Shown here: positions 46,520 to 57,359 of the stretch, one piece after another | Layout of the letters: each line of letters begins with the position of its first letter | How positions within the stretch are numbered: position 1 is the stretch's first letter | NCBI RefSeq assembly: GCF_000282095.2 | Contig: NZ_AKKC02000004.1 | Coordinates: forward strand, 1,364,001-1,428,000 | Direction: 5' to 3' | From: Rhizobium sp. CF080 | GTDB taxonomy: Bacteria; Pseudomonadota; Alphaproteobacteria; Rhizobiales; Rhizobiaceae | DNA: 64,000 nucleotides | The notes under the pieces: model-generated | What the model saw: the letters and a program-made list of their open reading frames with translations, nothing else | Databases searched by the model: none | What the model was told of the DNA's origin: nothing | Translations under genes and position numbers: made by a program

Positions 46520-47878
46520 TTACCGCTGTCCGCCCGGCTCGCCGCTCTGGTCAAGAACCCGGCTGAGGCTGAGCGCCGCGATGGTGCAGATCGCGCCGGA
46601 AATCAGGTATCCGCCGATGAAGATGATGCCGAAGCTGCTGGCGAGGCCGAGCGCGACCAGCGGTGCGAAACCGGCACCGACCAGCCAGGCGAGGTCAGAG
46701 GTAAGTGCCGCGCCGGTATAACGATAATATTGCCCGAAGCGCGACGAGACGGCACCGGAGGCCTGGCCGAAGGAAAGGCCAAGAATCCCGAAGCCGATGA
46801 TGATGAAGGCATCCTGCCCCTTGCCGCCGGCATCGAGCAGGAAGGGGGCCGAGAACGAAAAGATCGCGATGATCACCGCGCCGATCATCAGCTGGCTGCG
46901 GCGGCCGATGCGGTCGGCGATCAGGCCCGACAGAATGATGCCGACGATACCAACGGCAGCGCCGATCACCTGAACGAACAGGAATTCCGCCGCCGACTGC
47001 CCGCCATAGAGCGTCACCCAGCTCAACGGGAAGATTGTCACCAGATGAAACATGGCGAAGCTGGCCAGCGGCACAAATGCGCCGAGCACGACGTCATGGG
47101 CATGCTTGCTCAGCATTTCGAAGATCGGCCGGGCCTGCAGCTCGTTGGCTTCGAGCGCAGAGCCGAACTCCTTGCTGGCGACGATGCGCAGGCGCGCAAA
47201 CAGCGCCACTACATTGATCGCGAAGGCGACGAAGAACGGATAACGCCATCCCCAGGAAATGAAATCCGCTTCGGAGAGATTGGCGACAAAATAACCGAAC
47301 AGGATGCTTGCCAGCGCAAAGCCGATCGGTGCGCCGAGCTGCGGGATCATCGCATACCAGCCGCGCCGGTTAGGCGGCGCATTGAGGTTCAAGAGGGAGG
47401 CGAGACCGTCCCAGGCGCCGCCGAGCGCAAAACCTTGTCCCATGCGGAACAGCGCCAGCAACGCCACGGCCCAATAGCCGATCGTGTCATACCCCGGCAA
47501 GAAGGCGATCGATGCCGTCGATCCGCCGAGCAGGAAGAGTGCGATCGTCAGCTTGGTGCCGCGCCCATAGTTGCGGTCGACCCACATGAAGACAAACGAA
47601 CCAACCGGCCGCGCCATGAAAGCGAGCGGGAAGATCGCGAAGGACATCAAGGTTGCGGCAACCGGCGTCGGCGCAAACGGAAAAATCAGCTTCGGGAAGA
47701 CAAGGACGGAGCCCAGTCCATAGACGAAGAAATCAAAGAATTCCGACATGCGACCGATGATCACACCGAGCGCGATGCTGCCCGGGGAGATCGGCTTGTC
47801 GTCATGAATGCGGCGGGCGTCCTTTTCCATCCCGGACGATGTGGGGCCCGTTGACGCGGGATTGACGACCGTGGTCAT
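46520..47878 (-). CDS. MFS transporter, metabolite:H+ symporter type
   Basis: This 452-aa inner-membrane protein has about 12 TM helices and signatures of the MHS subfamily (IGRMSEFFDFFVYGL, FMARPVGSFVFMWVDRNYGRG, RMGQGFALGGAWDG), which includes carriers of dicarboxylates, proline/betaine and aromatic acids. AGGAGGAATTC precedes its ATG. It is convergent with the DapA-like gene across the RIME-like repeat. The substrate may be tied to that cluster, but it has its own promoter palindrome. Confidence 0.92.
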   Translation of the reverse strand: MTTVVNPASTGPTSSGMEKDARRIHDDKPISPGSIALGVIIGRMSEFFDFFVYGLGSVLVFPKLIFPFAPTPVAATLMSFAIFPLAFMARPVGSFVFMWVDRNYGRGTKLTIALFLLGGSTASIAFLPGYDTIGYWAVALLALFRMGQGFALGGAWDGLASLLNLNAPPNRRGWYAMIPQLGAPIGFALASILFGYFVANLSEADFISWGWRYPFFVAFAINVVALFARLRIVASKEFGSALEANELQARPIFEMLSKHAHDVVLGAFVPLASFAMFHLVTIFPLSWVTLYGGQSAAEFLFVQVIGAAVGIVGIILSGLIADRIGRRSQLMIGAVIIAIFSFSAPFLLDAGGKGQDAFIIIGFGILGLSFGQASGAVSSRFGQYYRYTGAALTSDLAWLVGAGFAPLVALGLASSFGIIFIGGYLISGAICTIAALSLSRVLDQSGEPGGQR

Positions 47879-47914
47879 GAATTCCTCCTGGCGATAGTTC
47901 GCCTTGCCCCAGAA

Positions 47915-47928
47915 ATGTTGATCAACAT
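47915..47928. promoter_or_regulatory. perfect 14-bp palindrome upstream of the MFS gene
   Basis: ATGTTGATCAACAT, a perfect palindrome, lies 37-50 bp upstream of the MFS start. The place and symmetry suit a repressor operator of GntR/FCD or similar type. A looser GATCAAG/CTTGATC pair follows at 47937-47967. Confidence 0.45.
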
Positions 47929-48068
47929 GCTGTCGAGATCAAGGAACAAGGCCAAAAAAACTTGATCTTGCGGCGGTCCGTACCGTCTTCTCATCCACCC
48001 CCTCTGGTCAGCCCGTCGGGTTGTCCTAGATTTGCCGGTTGGCGGATGTGGAGCCGAGCATGCCGGTC

Positions 48069-48139
48069 GTGCAGCAAAACGGTTTCGAAGGCCATGCGGT
48101 TTTTTGCTGCACCGCGACATATTGCTGCACTGCGACGAA
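48069..48139. promoter_or_regulatory. TTGCTGCAC repeats upstream of cyoA
   Basis: GTGCAGCAAAA at 48069-48079 is the exact inverse of TTTTGCTGCAC at 48102-48112. The second copy is followed by a tandem direct repeat of 18 bp: TTGCTGCACCGCGACATA at 48104-48121 and TTGCTGCACTGCGACGAA at 48122-48139. Three copies of one word 70-140 bp before cyoA suggest binding of a regulator of the oxidase. The rest of the 330-bp MFS-cyoA gap holds no gene. Confidence 0.45.
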
Positions 48140-48208
48140 CGACCTCATTTAAGCCGATGCCGGAACACGGTTACTCCCCACTGGACAAAACGCAAACTTG
48201 AGCCCGAG

Positions 48209-49444
48209 ATGACCCCTCAGTTGAAAATCGTCGCACGGTTGTTCGCTCTTCTGACCCTTGCAGGGCTTTCAGGGTGCAACCTGGTCGTCATGTCGCCTTC
48301 CGGCGATATCGCCAGACAGCAGGCCGACCTGATCGTCGTTGCCACGGTGCTGATGCTGATCATCATCGTGCCCGTCATCTTCCTCACGCTGTTCTTCGCC
48401 TGGCGCTATCGCGGCTCGAACACCAGCGCACCCTATGACCCCGAATGGCACCATTCGACGCGGCTGGAAGTCATCATCTGGTCCGCACCGCTCGCCATCA
48501 TCATCGCACTCGGCGCCGTCACCTGGATCAGCACCCACAAGCTCGACCCCTATAGGCCCCTCGACCGGCTCGATGCCACGCGCGCCCTGCCGGCAGAGAC
48601 AAAACCGATCACGGTCGAGGTCGTGGCACTCGATTGGAAATGGCTGTTCTTCTACCCGGAATACGGCATTGCGACCGTCAACGAGATGGCCGCGCCGGTG
48701 GACGTGCCGATCAACTTCAAGATCACCGCCTCGTCGGTGATGAATTCCTTCTATGTGCCGGCGCTGGCGGGCATGATCTATGCCATGCCCGGCATGGAGA
48801 CGAAGCTGCATGCCGTCATCAACACGCCGGGCGAATTCGAAGGCTTGTCCGCGAACTATAGCGGCGACGGTTTTTCGCATATGCGCTTCAAGTTCCATGG
48901 TGTCGATCGAGCCGGCTTCGACCAGTGGATCGCCCGGGTGAAGCAGAACGGCACCGCGCTCAACCGCGACGCCTACCTGAAGCTCGAAAAGCCGAGCACC
49001 AAGGAACCGGTCCGCTACTATGCAAACGTCGAGGACGGGCTCTACCGCGCCGTGCTCAACATGTGCGCCATGCCCGGCAAGATGTGCATGGACGAGATGA
49101 TGCATGTCGACCTGATGGGTGGCGGCGGAACCGAGAGCCATGAAAACCGTGCGCGTCTGGAGCATGACAACCGCCATGCGGGCGAAGCGGTGCATGGCAC
49201 GGCTGCACCTGGCGCCACCTTCCCGGCCACCGGCAATCCTGCCCGCAGCGACCAACCGGCGGAAGGCGTCAACGAAAATCAGGGCCAGCCGCAATCCCAG
49301 ACGCAGCCCCCGATGAACCAAGGCGCGCACGGCGCGCCAGACATGCACAACATGCAGGGCAATATGCCCGGAAGTGCCCCAGGAACCTCCGGGGGCGGTG
49401 CCGCACCGGCGCAGCTCAACACCGACGTTCCGGCAAAGCCCTGA
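48209..49444 (+). CDS. cyoA: cytochrome bo3 ubiquinol oxidase subunit II (CyoA)
   Basis: This 411-aa subunit has a lipoprotein signal (lipobox LSGC, Cys23), two TM helices (about residues 40-65 and 88-110) and the cupredoxin domain without the CuA cysteines, as in quinol oxidases (ALDWKWLFFYPEYGIA). E. coli CyoA has about 315 residues; here a tail of about 110 residues rich in Gly, Gln, Pro, Asn, Met and His follows the core, exposed to the periplasm. It opens the cyoABCD operon. Confidence 0.95.
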   Translation: MTPQLKIVARLFALLTLAGLSGCNLVVMSPSGDIARQQADLIVVATVLMLIIIVPVIFLTLFFAWRYRGSNTSAPYDPEWHHSTRLEVIIWSAPLAIIIALGAVTWISTHKLDPYRPLDRLDATRALPAETKPITVEVVALDWKWLFFYPEYGIATVNEMAAPVDVPINFKITASSVMNSFYVPALAGMIYAMPGMETKLHAVINTPGEFEGLSANYSGDGFSHMRFKFHGVDRAGFDQWIARVKQNGTALNRDAYLKLEKPSTKEPVRYYANVEDGLYRAVLNMCAMPGKMCMDEMMHVDLMGGGGTESHENRARLEHDNRHAGEAVHGTAAPGATFPATGNPARSDQPAEGVNENQGQPQSQTQPPMNQGAHGAPDMHNMQGNMPGSAPGTSGGGAAPAQLNTDVPAKP

Positions 49445-49464
49445 AAGAGATCTGGTAGAAACCC

Positions 49465-51468
49465 ATGTTCGGCAACACCACCCTGACCCAATTCCTTTTC
49501 GGGCGGCTGACCTTCGAAGCCATCCCCTATCACGAGCCGATTCTCGTGGTGACCTTTATCGCGGTGGCGCTCGGCGGCATCGCCATCCTGGCGCTGATCA
49601 CCAAATACAAGCTCTGGGGTTATCTGTGGAGCGAGTGGTTCACCAGCGTCGATCACAAGAAGATCGGTATCATGTATGTGGTGCTGGCGATCGTCATGCT
49701 GCTGCGCGGTTTTGCCGACGCGATCATGATGCGCCTCCAGCAGGCGCTCGCCTTCAACGGCAGCGAGGGGTACCTGACGCCGCACCATTACGACCAGGTC
49801 TTCACCGCCCATGGCGTCATCATGATCTTCTTCATGGCCATGCCTTTCGTCACCGGGCTGATGAACTACGTCGTGCCGCTGCAGATCGGTGCCCGCGACG
49901 TCTCCTTCCCGTTCCTCAACAACTTCTCGTTCTGGATGACGACGGCGGGCGCCGTCATCATCATGATGTCGCTGTTCGTCGGTGAATTCGCCCGCACCGG
50001 CTGGCTCGCCTACCCGCCGCTCTCGGGCGCCGATTACAGTCCGGGCGTCGGGGTCGATTATTACATCTGGGGCTTGCAGGTGGCCGGCATCGGAACGACC
50101 CTATCGGGCATCAACCTGATCGCCACGATCGTCAAGATGCGCGCCCCAGGCATGACCTTCATGAAGATGCCGATCTTCACCTGGACCTCGCTCTGCACCA
50201 ACGTGCTGATCGTCGCCTCCTTCCCGATCCTCACCGCCACCCTCGTTCTGCTGTCGCTCGACCGCTATGCCGGCACGAACTTCTTCACCAACGATCTCGG
50301 CGGCAACCCGATGATGTACGTGAACCTCATCTGGATCTGGGGCCATCCGGAGGTCTACATCCTCGTCCTGCCGGCGTTCGGCATCTTTTCGGAAGTGGTC
50401 GCCACCTTCTGCGGCAAGCGGCTCTTCGGTTACGCCTCGATGGTCTACGCCACCTGCGTGATCATGATCCTCTCCTATATCGTCTGGCTGCACCATTTCT
50501 TCACGATGGGGTCCGGTGCCTCGGTCAACGCCTTCTTCGGCATCACTACGATGATCATCTCGATCCCGACCGGGGCCAAGATGTTCAACTGGCTGTTCAC
50601 CATGTATCGCGGCCGCATCCGTTACGAACTGCCGATGATGTGGACGGTCGGCTTCATGGTCACCTTCGTCATCGGCGGCATGACCGGCGTCATGCTGGCG
50701 GTTCCCCCGGCCGATTTTGTGCTCCACAATTCGCTGTTCCTCATCGCCCATTTCCACAACGTCATCATCGGCGGCGTGGTGTTCGGGCTGATGGCCGGCG
50801 TCGTCTACTGGTGGCCGAAGGCATTCGGTTACAAGCTCGATACGTTCTGGGGCAAGATCAGTTTCTGGTGCTGGCTGATCGGCTTCTATGTCGCGTTCAT
50901 GCCGCTCTATGTGCTCGGCCTGATGGGTGTCACCCGCCGTGTTTCCCAGTTCGAGGACCCGTCGCTGCAGATCTGGTTCATCATTGCCGCATTCGGCGCG
51001 GTGATCATCGCATGCGGCATCGGCGCCTTCATCATCCAGATCGTCGTCAGCTACCTGAAGCGCGACCAGCTACGCGAGACTTCCGGTGATCCCTGGGATG
51101 GCCGCACGCTCGAATGGTCGACCTCCTCACCACCGCCGGACTACAACTTCGCCTTCACGCCGGTCGTGCACGATCACGACAGCTGGTACGACATGAAGAG
51201 CCGCGGCTACGAGCGCCCGCTCGGCGGTTTCAAGCCGATCCACATGCCGAAGAACACGGGCACCGGCGTCATCCTCGCCGCCATCAGTGTCGTCTTCGCC
51301 TTCGCGATGATCTGGTACATCTGGTGGCTGGCGATCGTCGCCTTCGTCACCATGATCGCCGTCGCGATCGGCCATACCTTCAACTACAACCGGGATTTCT
51401 ACATTCCAGCCGACACCGTGACCGCAACAGAGGACGCGCGCTCGAAGCTGCTCGCGGAACGGACCTGA
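49465..51468 (+). CDS. cyoB: cytochrome bo3 ubiquinol oxidase subunit I (CyoB)
   Basis: This 667-aa haem-copper oxidase subunit has about 15 TM helices. It has the haem His in [12 protein letters not shown], the CuB/His-Tyr site [15 protein letters not shown], the CuB pair WLHHFFTMG and the distal haem ligands in [11 protein letters not shown]. It oxidises ubiquinol, reduces oxygen to water and pumps protons. It follows cyoA by 20 bp. Confidence 0.97.
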   Translation: MFGNTTLTQFLFGRLTFEAIPYHEPILVVTFIAVALGGIAILALITKYKLWGYLWSEWFTSVDHKKIGIMYVVLAIVMLLRGFADAIMMRLQQALAFNGSEGYLTPHHYDQVFTAHGVIMIFFMAMPFVTGLMNYVVPLQIGARDVSFPFLNNFSFWMTTAGAVIIMMSLFVGEFARTGWLAYPPLSGADYSPGVGVDYYIWGLQVAGIGTTLSGINLIATIVKMRAPGMTFMKMPIFTWTSLCTNVLIVASFPILTATLVLLSLDRYAGTNFFTNDLGGNPMMYVNLIWIWGHPEVYILVLPAFGIFSEVVATFCGKRLFGYASMVYATCVIMILSYIVWLHHFFTMGSGASVNAFFGITTMIISIPTGAKMFNWLFTMYRGRIRYELPMMWTVGFMVTFVIGGMTGVMLAVPPADFVLHNSLFLIAHFHNVIIGGVVFGLMAGVVYWWPKAFGYKLDTFWGKISFWCWLIGFYVAFMPLYVLGLMGVTRRVSQFEDPSLQIWFIIAAFGAVIIACGIGAFIIQIVVSYLKRDQLRETSGDPWDGRTLEWSTSSPPPDYNFAFTPVVHDHDSWYDMKSRGYERPLGGFKPIHMPKNTGTGVILAAISVVFAFAMIWYIWWLAIVAFVTMIAVAIGHTFNYNRDFYIPADTVTATEDARSKLLAERT

Positions 51469-51472
51469 GACG

Positions 51473-52117
51473 ATGAGCCAGACGCAAGTTCAAACCCACG
51501 GCCCCTCCGGCACACATGAAACCGACAAGCCGCAGTTCTACGTCACGGAAGAGCACCATCCGGAAGGCAGCACCATGCTGGGCTTCTGGCTCTACCTGAT
51601 GAGCGACTGCCTGATCTTCGCCGTGCTCTTTGCCACTCACGGCGTGCTCGGCCGCAATTATGCTGCAGGCCCCTCGCCCGCAGACCTGTTCGATCTGCCA
51701 ATCGTCGCCCTCAACACCGCAATGCTGCTCTTCTCGTCGATCACTTACGGCTTCGCGATGTTGCAGATGGAGCGGGGCGCCAAGCCGGAGACGCTGTTCT
51801 GGCTCGGCGTGACGGGCGTGTTCGGCGCGACCTTCCTCGGCCTTGAACTCTACGAGTTCAACCACCTCATCCAGGAGGGCGCCGGCCCGACCCGCTCGGC
51901 CTTCCTCTCCTCCTTCTTCACGCTGGTGGGTACCCACGGCCTGCACGTCACCTTCGGCATCGTCTGGCTGATCACGCTGATGGTCCAGGTCGGCAAACAC
52001 GGGCTGATCGAGGAGAACAAGCGCCGCCTGATGTGCCTGTCGATGTTCTGGCACTTCCTCGACGTCGTCTGGATCGGCGTCTTTTCCTTCGTCTATCTCA
52101 TGGGAGTCCTCGGATGA
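51473..52117 (+). CDS. cyoC: cytochrome bo3 ubiquinol oxidase subunit III (CyoC)
   Basis: This 214-aa membrane subunit has five TM helices and the subunit III pattern (LYLMSDCLIFAVLFATHGVL; GTHGLHVTFGIVWL; FWHFLDVVWIGVF). It supports stability of CyoB. It overlaps cyoD by ATGA. Confidence 0.96.
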   Translation: MSQTQVQTHGPSGTHETDKPQFYVTEEHHPEGSTMLGFWLYLMSDCLIFAVLFATHGVLGRNYAAGPSPADLFDLPIVALNTAMLLFSSITYGFAMLQMERGAKPETLFWLGVTGVFGATFLGLELYEFNHLIQEGAGPTRSAFLSSFFTLVGTHGLHVTFGIVWLITLMVQVGKHGLIEENKRRLMCLSMFWHFLDVVWIGVFSFVYLMGVLG

Positions 52118-52521
52118 GCGCGCACGGCCAAGCCCCCCTGCACGAAGATGCCGCACAGGCCCATCATGGCCACAGCAACGGCCACCAGGCCGGCCACGGC
52201 ACGCTGAAAGGTTATCTGATCGGCTTTGCCCTGTCGGTAATCCTGACTGCCATTCCCTTCTGGCTCGTCATGGGCGGCGTCTTCGACAGCAAGCTCCTGA
52301 CTGCTTTTCTGATCATGGGGCTCGGCGTCGTGCAGATCATCGTCCACATGGTCTATTTCCTGCACATGAATCCGCGCTCGGAAGGCGGCTGGACGATGAT
52401 GGCGCTGCTCTTTACACTGGTACTGGTCGGCATCACGCTTGTCGGCTCGCTCTGGGTCATGCATCATCTGAACAGCAACATGATGTCGATGTCGCCGGAG
52501 ATGATGAAGAACATGCCGTGA
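52114..52521 (+). CDS. cyoD: cytochrome bo3 ubiquinol oxidase subunit IV (CyoD)
   Basis: This 135-aa subunit has a His-rich N-terminus (HHGHSNGHQAGHG), three TM helices and the pattern HMVYFLHMNPRSEGGW of CyoD. It ends with a Met-rich tail (NSNMMSMSPEMMKNMP), longer than in E. coli. It helps assemble the oxidase. The start is fixed by ATGA overlap with cyoC. No cyoE follows; SURF1 does. Confidence 0.95.
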   Translation: MSAHGQAPLHEDAAQAHHGHSNGHQAGHGTLKGYLIGFALSVILTAIPFWLVMGGVFDSKLLTAFLIMGLGVVQIIVHMVYFLHMNPRSEGGWTMMALLFTLVLVGITLVGSLWVMHHLNSNMMSMSPEMMKNMP

Positions 52522-52557
52522 TCCCCCGAAGGGGATGAGCCTGGGAAGGATAGATGC

Positions 52558-53307
52558 GTGGCTCTAGACCATCCTTTGACGGGAGAAACAGCGGATGCGG
52601 GGTCAAACCGCTCCCAGTTCCTCTTCGCGGGCGCCATGCTTTTTCTGACGCTGATCTTCCTCGGGCTGGGCACCTGGCAGGTACAGCGGCTCTTCTGGAA
52701 ACTCGACCTGATCGCGCGCGTCGACGCCCGGGTCAGCGCGACCCCCGTGCAGGCCCCCTCCTCGCAAGCCTGGCCTGGGATCAACGCCGAAGATGACGAA
52801 TACCGGCGGGTAACCGCGACCGGCATTTTCCGCCATGACGAGGAAACGCCGGCGCAGGCCGTCACGGACCTCGGACCAGGCTTCTGGATTCTGACCCCGC
52901 TGGAGCAGGCGGACGGAACCTCGGTCCTGATCAATCGGGGCTTCGTGCCAGCCGACCGCCGCGACCCGGCCGCCCGCGCAGATGGTGAGATCGAAGGTCC
53001 CGTCAAGATCACCGGCCTCATCCGCATGAGCGAGCCGAAGGGTGCTTTCCTGCGCTCCAACGACCCCGCCAACGGTCGCTGGTATTCACGTGACGTCGCC
53101 GCGATCGCTGCAACAAAAGGCCTCGAAAAGGTGGCTCCCTATTTCATCGATGCCGATGCGACGCCCATTCCCGGCGGCCTGCCCGTCGGTGGGCTGACGG
53201 TGATCCGCTTCCGCAACAGCCACCTCGTCTACGCCGTCACCTGGTATCTGCTGGCGGTGATGAGCGCCGCTGCGGCTTACGCGATCCAGCGCAGGCGTCT
53301 TGCCTGA
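52558..53307 (+). CDS. SURF1 family oxidase assembly protein
   Basis: This 249-aa protein has N- and C-terminal TM helices (about residues 22-42 and 223-241) and the SURF1 family pattern (LGTWQVQRLFWKLDLI; DLGPGFWILTPL; LINRGFVPADRR; RNSHLVYAVTWY). It helps insert haem into subunit I of terminal oxidases. It starts with GTG after GGGAAGGA and lies 36 bp from cyoD, so it serves this bo3 oxidase. Confidence 0.93.
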   Translation: MALDHPLTGETADAGSNRSQFLFAGAMLFLTLIFLGLGTWQVQRLFWKLDLIARVDARVSATPVQAPSSQAWPGINAEDDEYRRVTATGIFRHDEETPAQAVTDLGPGFWILTPLEQADGTSVLINRGFVPADRRDPAARADGEIEGPVKITGLIRMSEPKGAFLRSNDPANGRWYSRDVAAIAATKGLEKVAPYFIDADATPIPGGLPVGGLTVIRFRNSHLVYAVTWYLLAVMSAAAAYAIQRRRLA

Positions 53308-53434
53308 AACTTGGGGCGTGGATTTCCACTGAATAGCAGGTCTGCAACCTGTTCATCGCGCGCCGAATTTCCCATACTTGATAAACGGCATTTGCCAGCG
53401 CCGCAGGCGGGCCGGCTAAGAGCGGATTGATAGC

Positions 53435-53890
53435 ATGCGCCAGTTTTTCAACTCGAAATACAAGATCATCTTCGCGGCAACGCTGTTCATCCTGACATCG
53501 ATCTTCATGTCGATTTCCGCGACGGGCCATGTCAGCGGCAATTACATCGCCATCGTCCTGATCGCGTTCCTCTTCACGATCCTGTCGCTCTATTCCACCG
53601 CGAGATCGCAACACGCCGAATATCTGATCATCGGCAGCCTGCTCTTGTCCCTGTCGACCCTGGTCGGGATTACCGAAGTGCTGACCAAGAAGATCTCCAA
53701 CATGCAATACGGGGTCTATTTCTTCGCCTTCCTCGGCTGCGTCGGCCTGCTTTCGCTTGGCCTGATCGCAAGGTATCTCACCAGCGAGGGATGGAGCGTC
53801 AGCTCGGAGAAGACGCGCGAGGCCTTGTCCGTGTGTGCGACAATCCTGGGATTCGTGCTGGCCATCGCCTCGGCCTTCGTGCCGACCTGA
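53435..53890 (+). CDS. hypothetical four-TM membrane protein, 151 aa
   Basis: I do not recognise a family. The protein has four predicted TM segments (about residues 9-28, 38-54, 65-82 and 94-112) and perhaps a fifth at the C-terminus (SVCATILGFVLAIASAFV). It lies 127 bp after SURF1 and ends at a strong terminator, so it may be the last gene of the oxidase operon or a lone gene. Charges are few. A role in the membrane with the oxidase is a guess. Confidence 0.75.
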   Translation: MRQFFNSKYKIIFAATLFILTSIFMSISATGHVSGNYIAIVLIAFLFTILSLYSTARSQHAEYLIIGSLLLSLSTLVGITEVLTKKISNMQYGVYFFAFLGCVGLLSLGLIARYLTSEGWSVSSEKTREALSVCATILGFVLAIASAFVPT

Positions 53891-53914
53891 GGCGGATTCA
53901 AACTTCCTGAAGAT

Positions 53915-53951
53915 GCCCGGACGTAGCTAAGGCTACGTCCGGGCTATTTTT
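53915..53951 (+). terminator. rho-independent terminator
   Basis: GCCCGGACGTAGC, loop TAAG, GCTACGTCCGGGC (13-bp perfect stem) is followed by TATTTTT. It ends the plus-strand cyo/SURF1 region 25 bp after the small membrane gene. It may also act, less well, on katG transcripts from the other strand, whose stop is at 53957. Confidence 0.9.
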
Positions 53952-53956
53952 GTCGA

Positions 53957-56218
<2,262 letters not shown>

Positions 56219-56327
56219 CTATTTCAGACTGTAATCCCCACCCTTCGAGCCAGGGCCATAGCCACGCGCACCCTCCTTGGATCCCTTCTTAACGGAAGCG
56301 CCTCATAAATTTAAGTTGGATTTACTG

Positions 56328-56338
56328 ATCGCTGCGAT
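56328..56338. promoter_or_regulatory. ATCGCTGCGAT repeat in the oxyR-katG region
   Basis: ATCGC-T-GCGAT lies 12 bp before the oxyR start in the 209-bp divergent region. OxyR often binds dyad sites here and represses its own gene. The site is a guess from position. Confidence 0.3.
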
Positions 56339-56349
56339 AAGTTGAGATT

Positions 56350-57273
56350 ATGAAAAATCTTACCCTGAAACAGCTCCGCTATTTCGAAGCCTTGGCGCGG
56401 GATGGCCGTTTCCGCCGCGCGGCCGACGCCTGCGCGATCTCCCAGCCAGCCTTGTCGATGCAGATCAAGGAACTCGAACAGGAAGTGGGGGGCGATCTCT
56501 TCGAGCGGAATGCGCGCGAAGTGAAGCTGACCGCCTTCGGTCAAACATTCGCACTGCGGGTCCGCGATATCCTTCGTGCCGTGGATGAACTTGCAGACCT
56601 CGCCCGGGCTTCGCGCGATCCGTTTCTGGCACGCCTGCGCATCGGCATCATCCCGACGGTCGCGCCCTATCTGCTGCCGGCCATCATCAACGATCTGAAC
56701 AGGACGTTCGACGGAATCGAGATACAGGTGCGCGAGACGCAGACGGCAAAGCTGGTCCAGGAGCTGGCACAGGGCGAGCTTGATCTGGCAATCGTTGCCC
56801 TGCCTGTCTCGGAGCCGTTCCTGACCGAGCTCAAATTGTTCGAAGAAGAGTTCGTCCTGGTCCGGCGACGCGAGGACGAGGGCAAGCCGGTACCCGAACG
56901 CGAGGCGCTGCGCGAAATGCGCCTGCTTCTTCTGGAGGAAGGGCACTGCTTCCGCGATCAGGCTCTGTCCTTCTGCAAGATAGGAACAGCCCGCCCTCGG
57001 GAGGTCATGGAAGGCAGTTCTCTGTCCACCCTGGTGCAGATGGTCAGTGCCGGCATCGGCGTAACCCTGATCCCGGAAATGGCCGTGCCGGTCGAAACGC
57101 GCTCGGCGCGGGTCTCGATCTCCCGCTTCCAGGCGCCCCGGCCATCCCGCACGATCGGAATGATCTGGCGCCATTCAACGCCTCTGGTCACTCAGCTCCT
57201 GCAGATTTCCGAGGTGGTGCGCCGCTCGGCCGATACCGTGCGCGAACAGCACGATGATTCGACCTTCGTCTGA
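56350..57273 (+). CDS. oxyR: hydrogen peroxide sensor OxyR (LysR family)
   Basis: This 307-aa LysR-type regulator has an N-terminal HTH (RRAADACAISQPALSMQIKE) and the two redox cysteines of OxyR, Cys200 and Cys209, in EEGHCFRDQALSFC, which form a disulfide on contact with peroxide. It is divergent from katG, which it should activate. The start at 56350 fits the family (MKNLTLKQLRYF). Confidence 0.95.
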   Translation: MKNLTLKQLRYFEALARDGRFRRAADACAISQPALSMQIKELEQEVGGDLFERNAREVKLTAFGQTFALRVRDILRAVDELADLARASRDPFLARLRIGIIPTVAPYLLPAIINDLNRTFDGIEIQVRETQTAKLVQELAQGELDLAIVALPVSEPFLTELKLFEEEFVLVRRREDEGKPVPEREALREMRLLLLEEGHCFRDQALSFCKIGTARPREVMEGSSLSTLVQMVSAGIGVTLIPEMAVPVETRSARVSISRFQAPRPSRTIGMIWRHSTPLVTQLLQISEVVRRSADTVREQHDDSTFV

Positions 57274-57359
57274 CTTTGGACGATTGGGCGGATCACCCGC
57301 CAGCGGCATTGCTCCTGGGGAACCGGAAGCTTCAGCGCATCTATCGCCTGCTCCACCTC

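Noticed and set aside
46454..47854. 466-codon plus-strand frame opposite the MFS gene
   Set aside because: Highly charged low-complexity translation, antisense to a clear 12-TM transporter with its own ribosome-binding site.
57274..57359. Terminator search between convergent oxyR and lysR
   Set aside because: No stem-loop with T-run is seen in the 86 bp.
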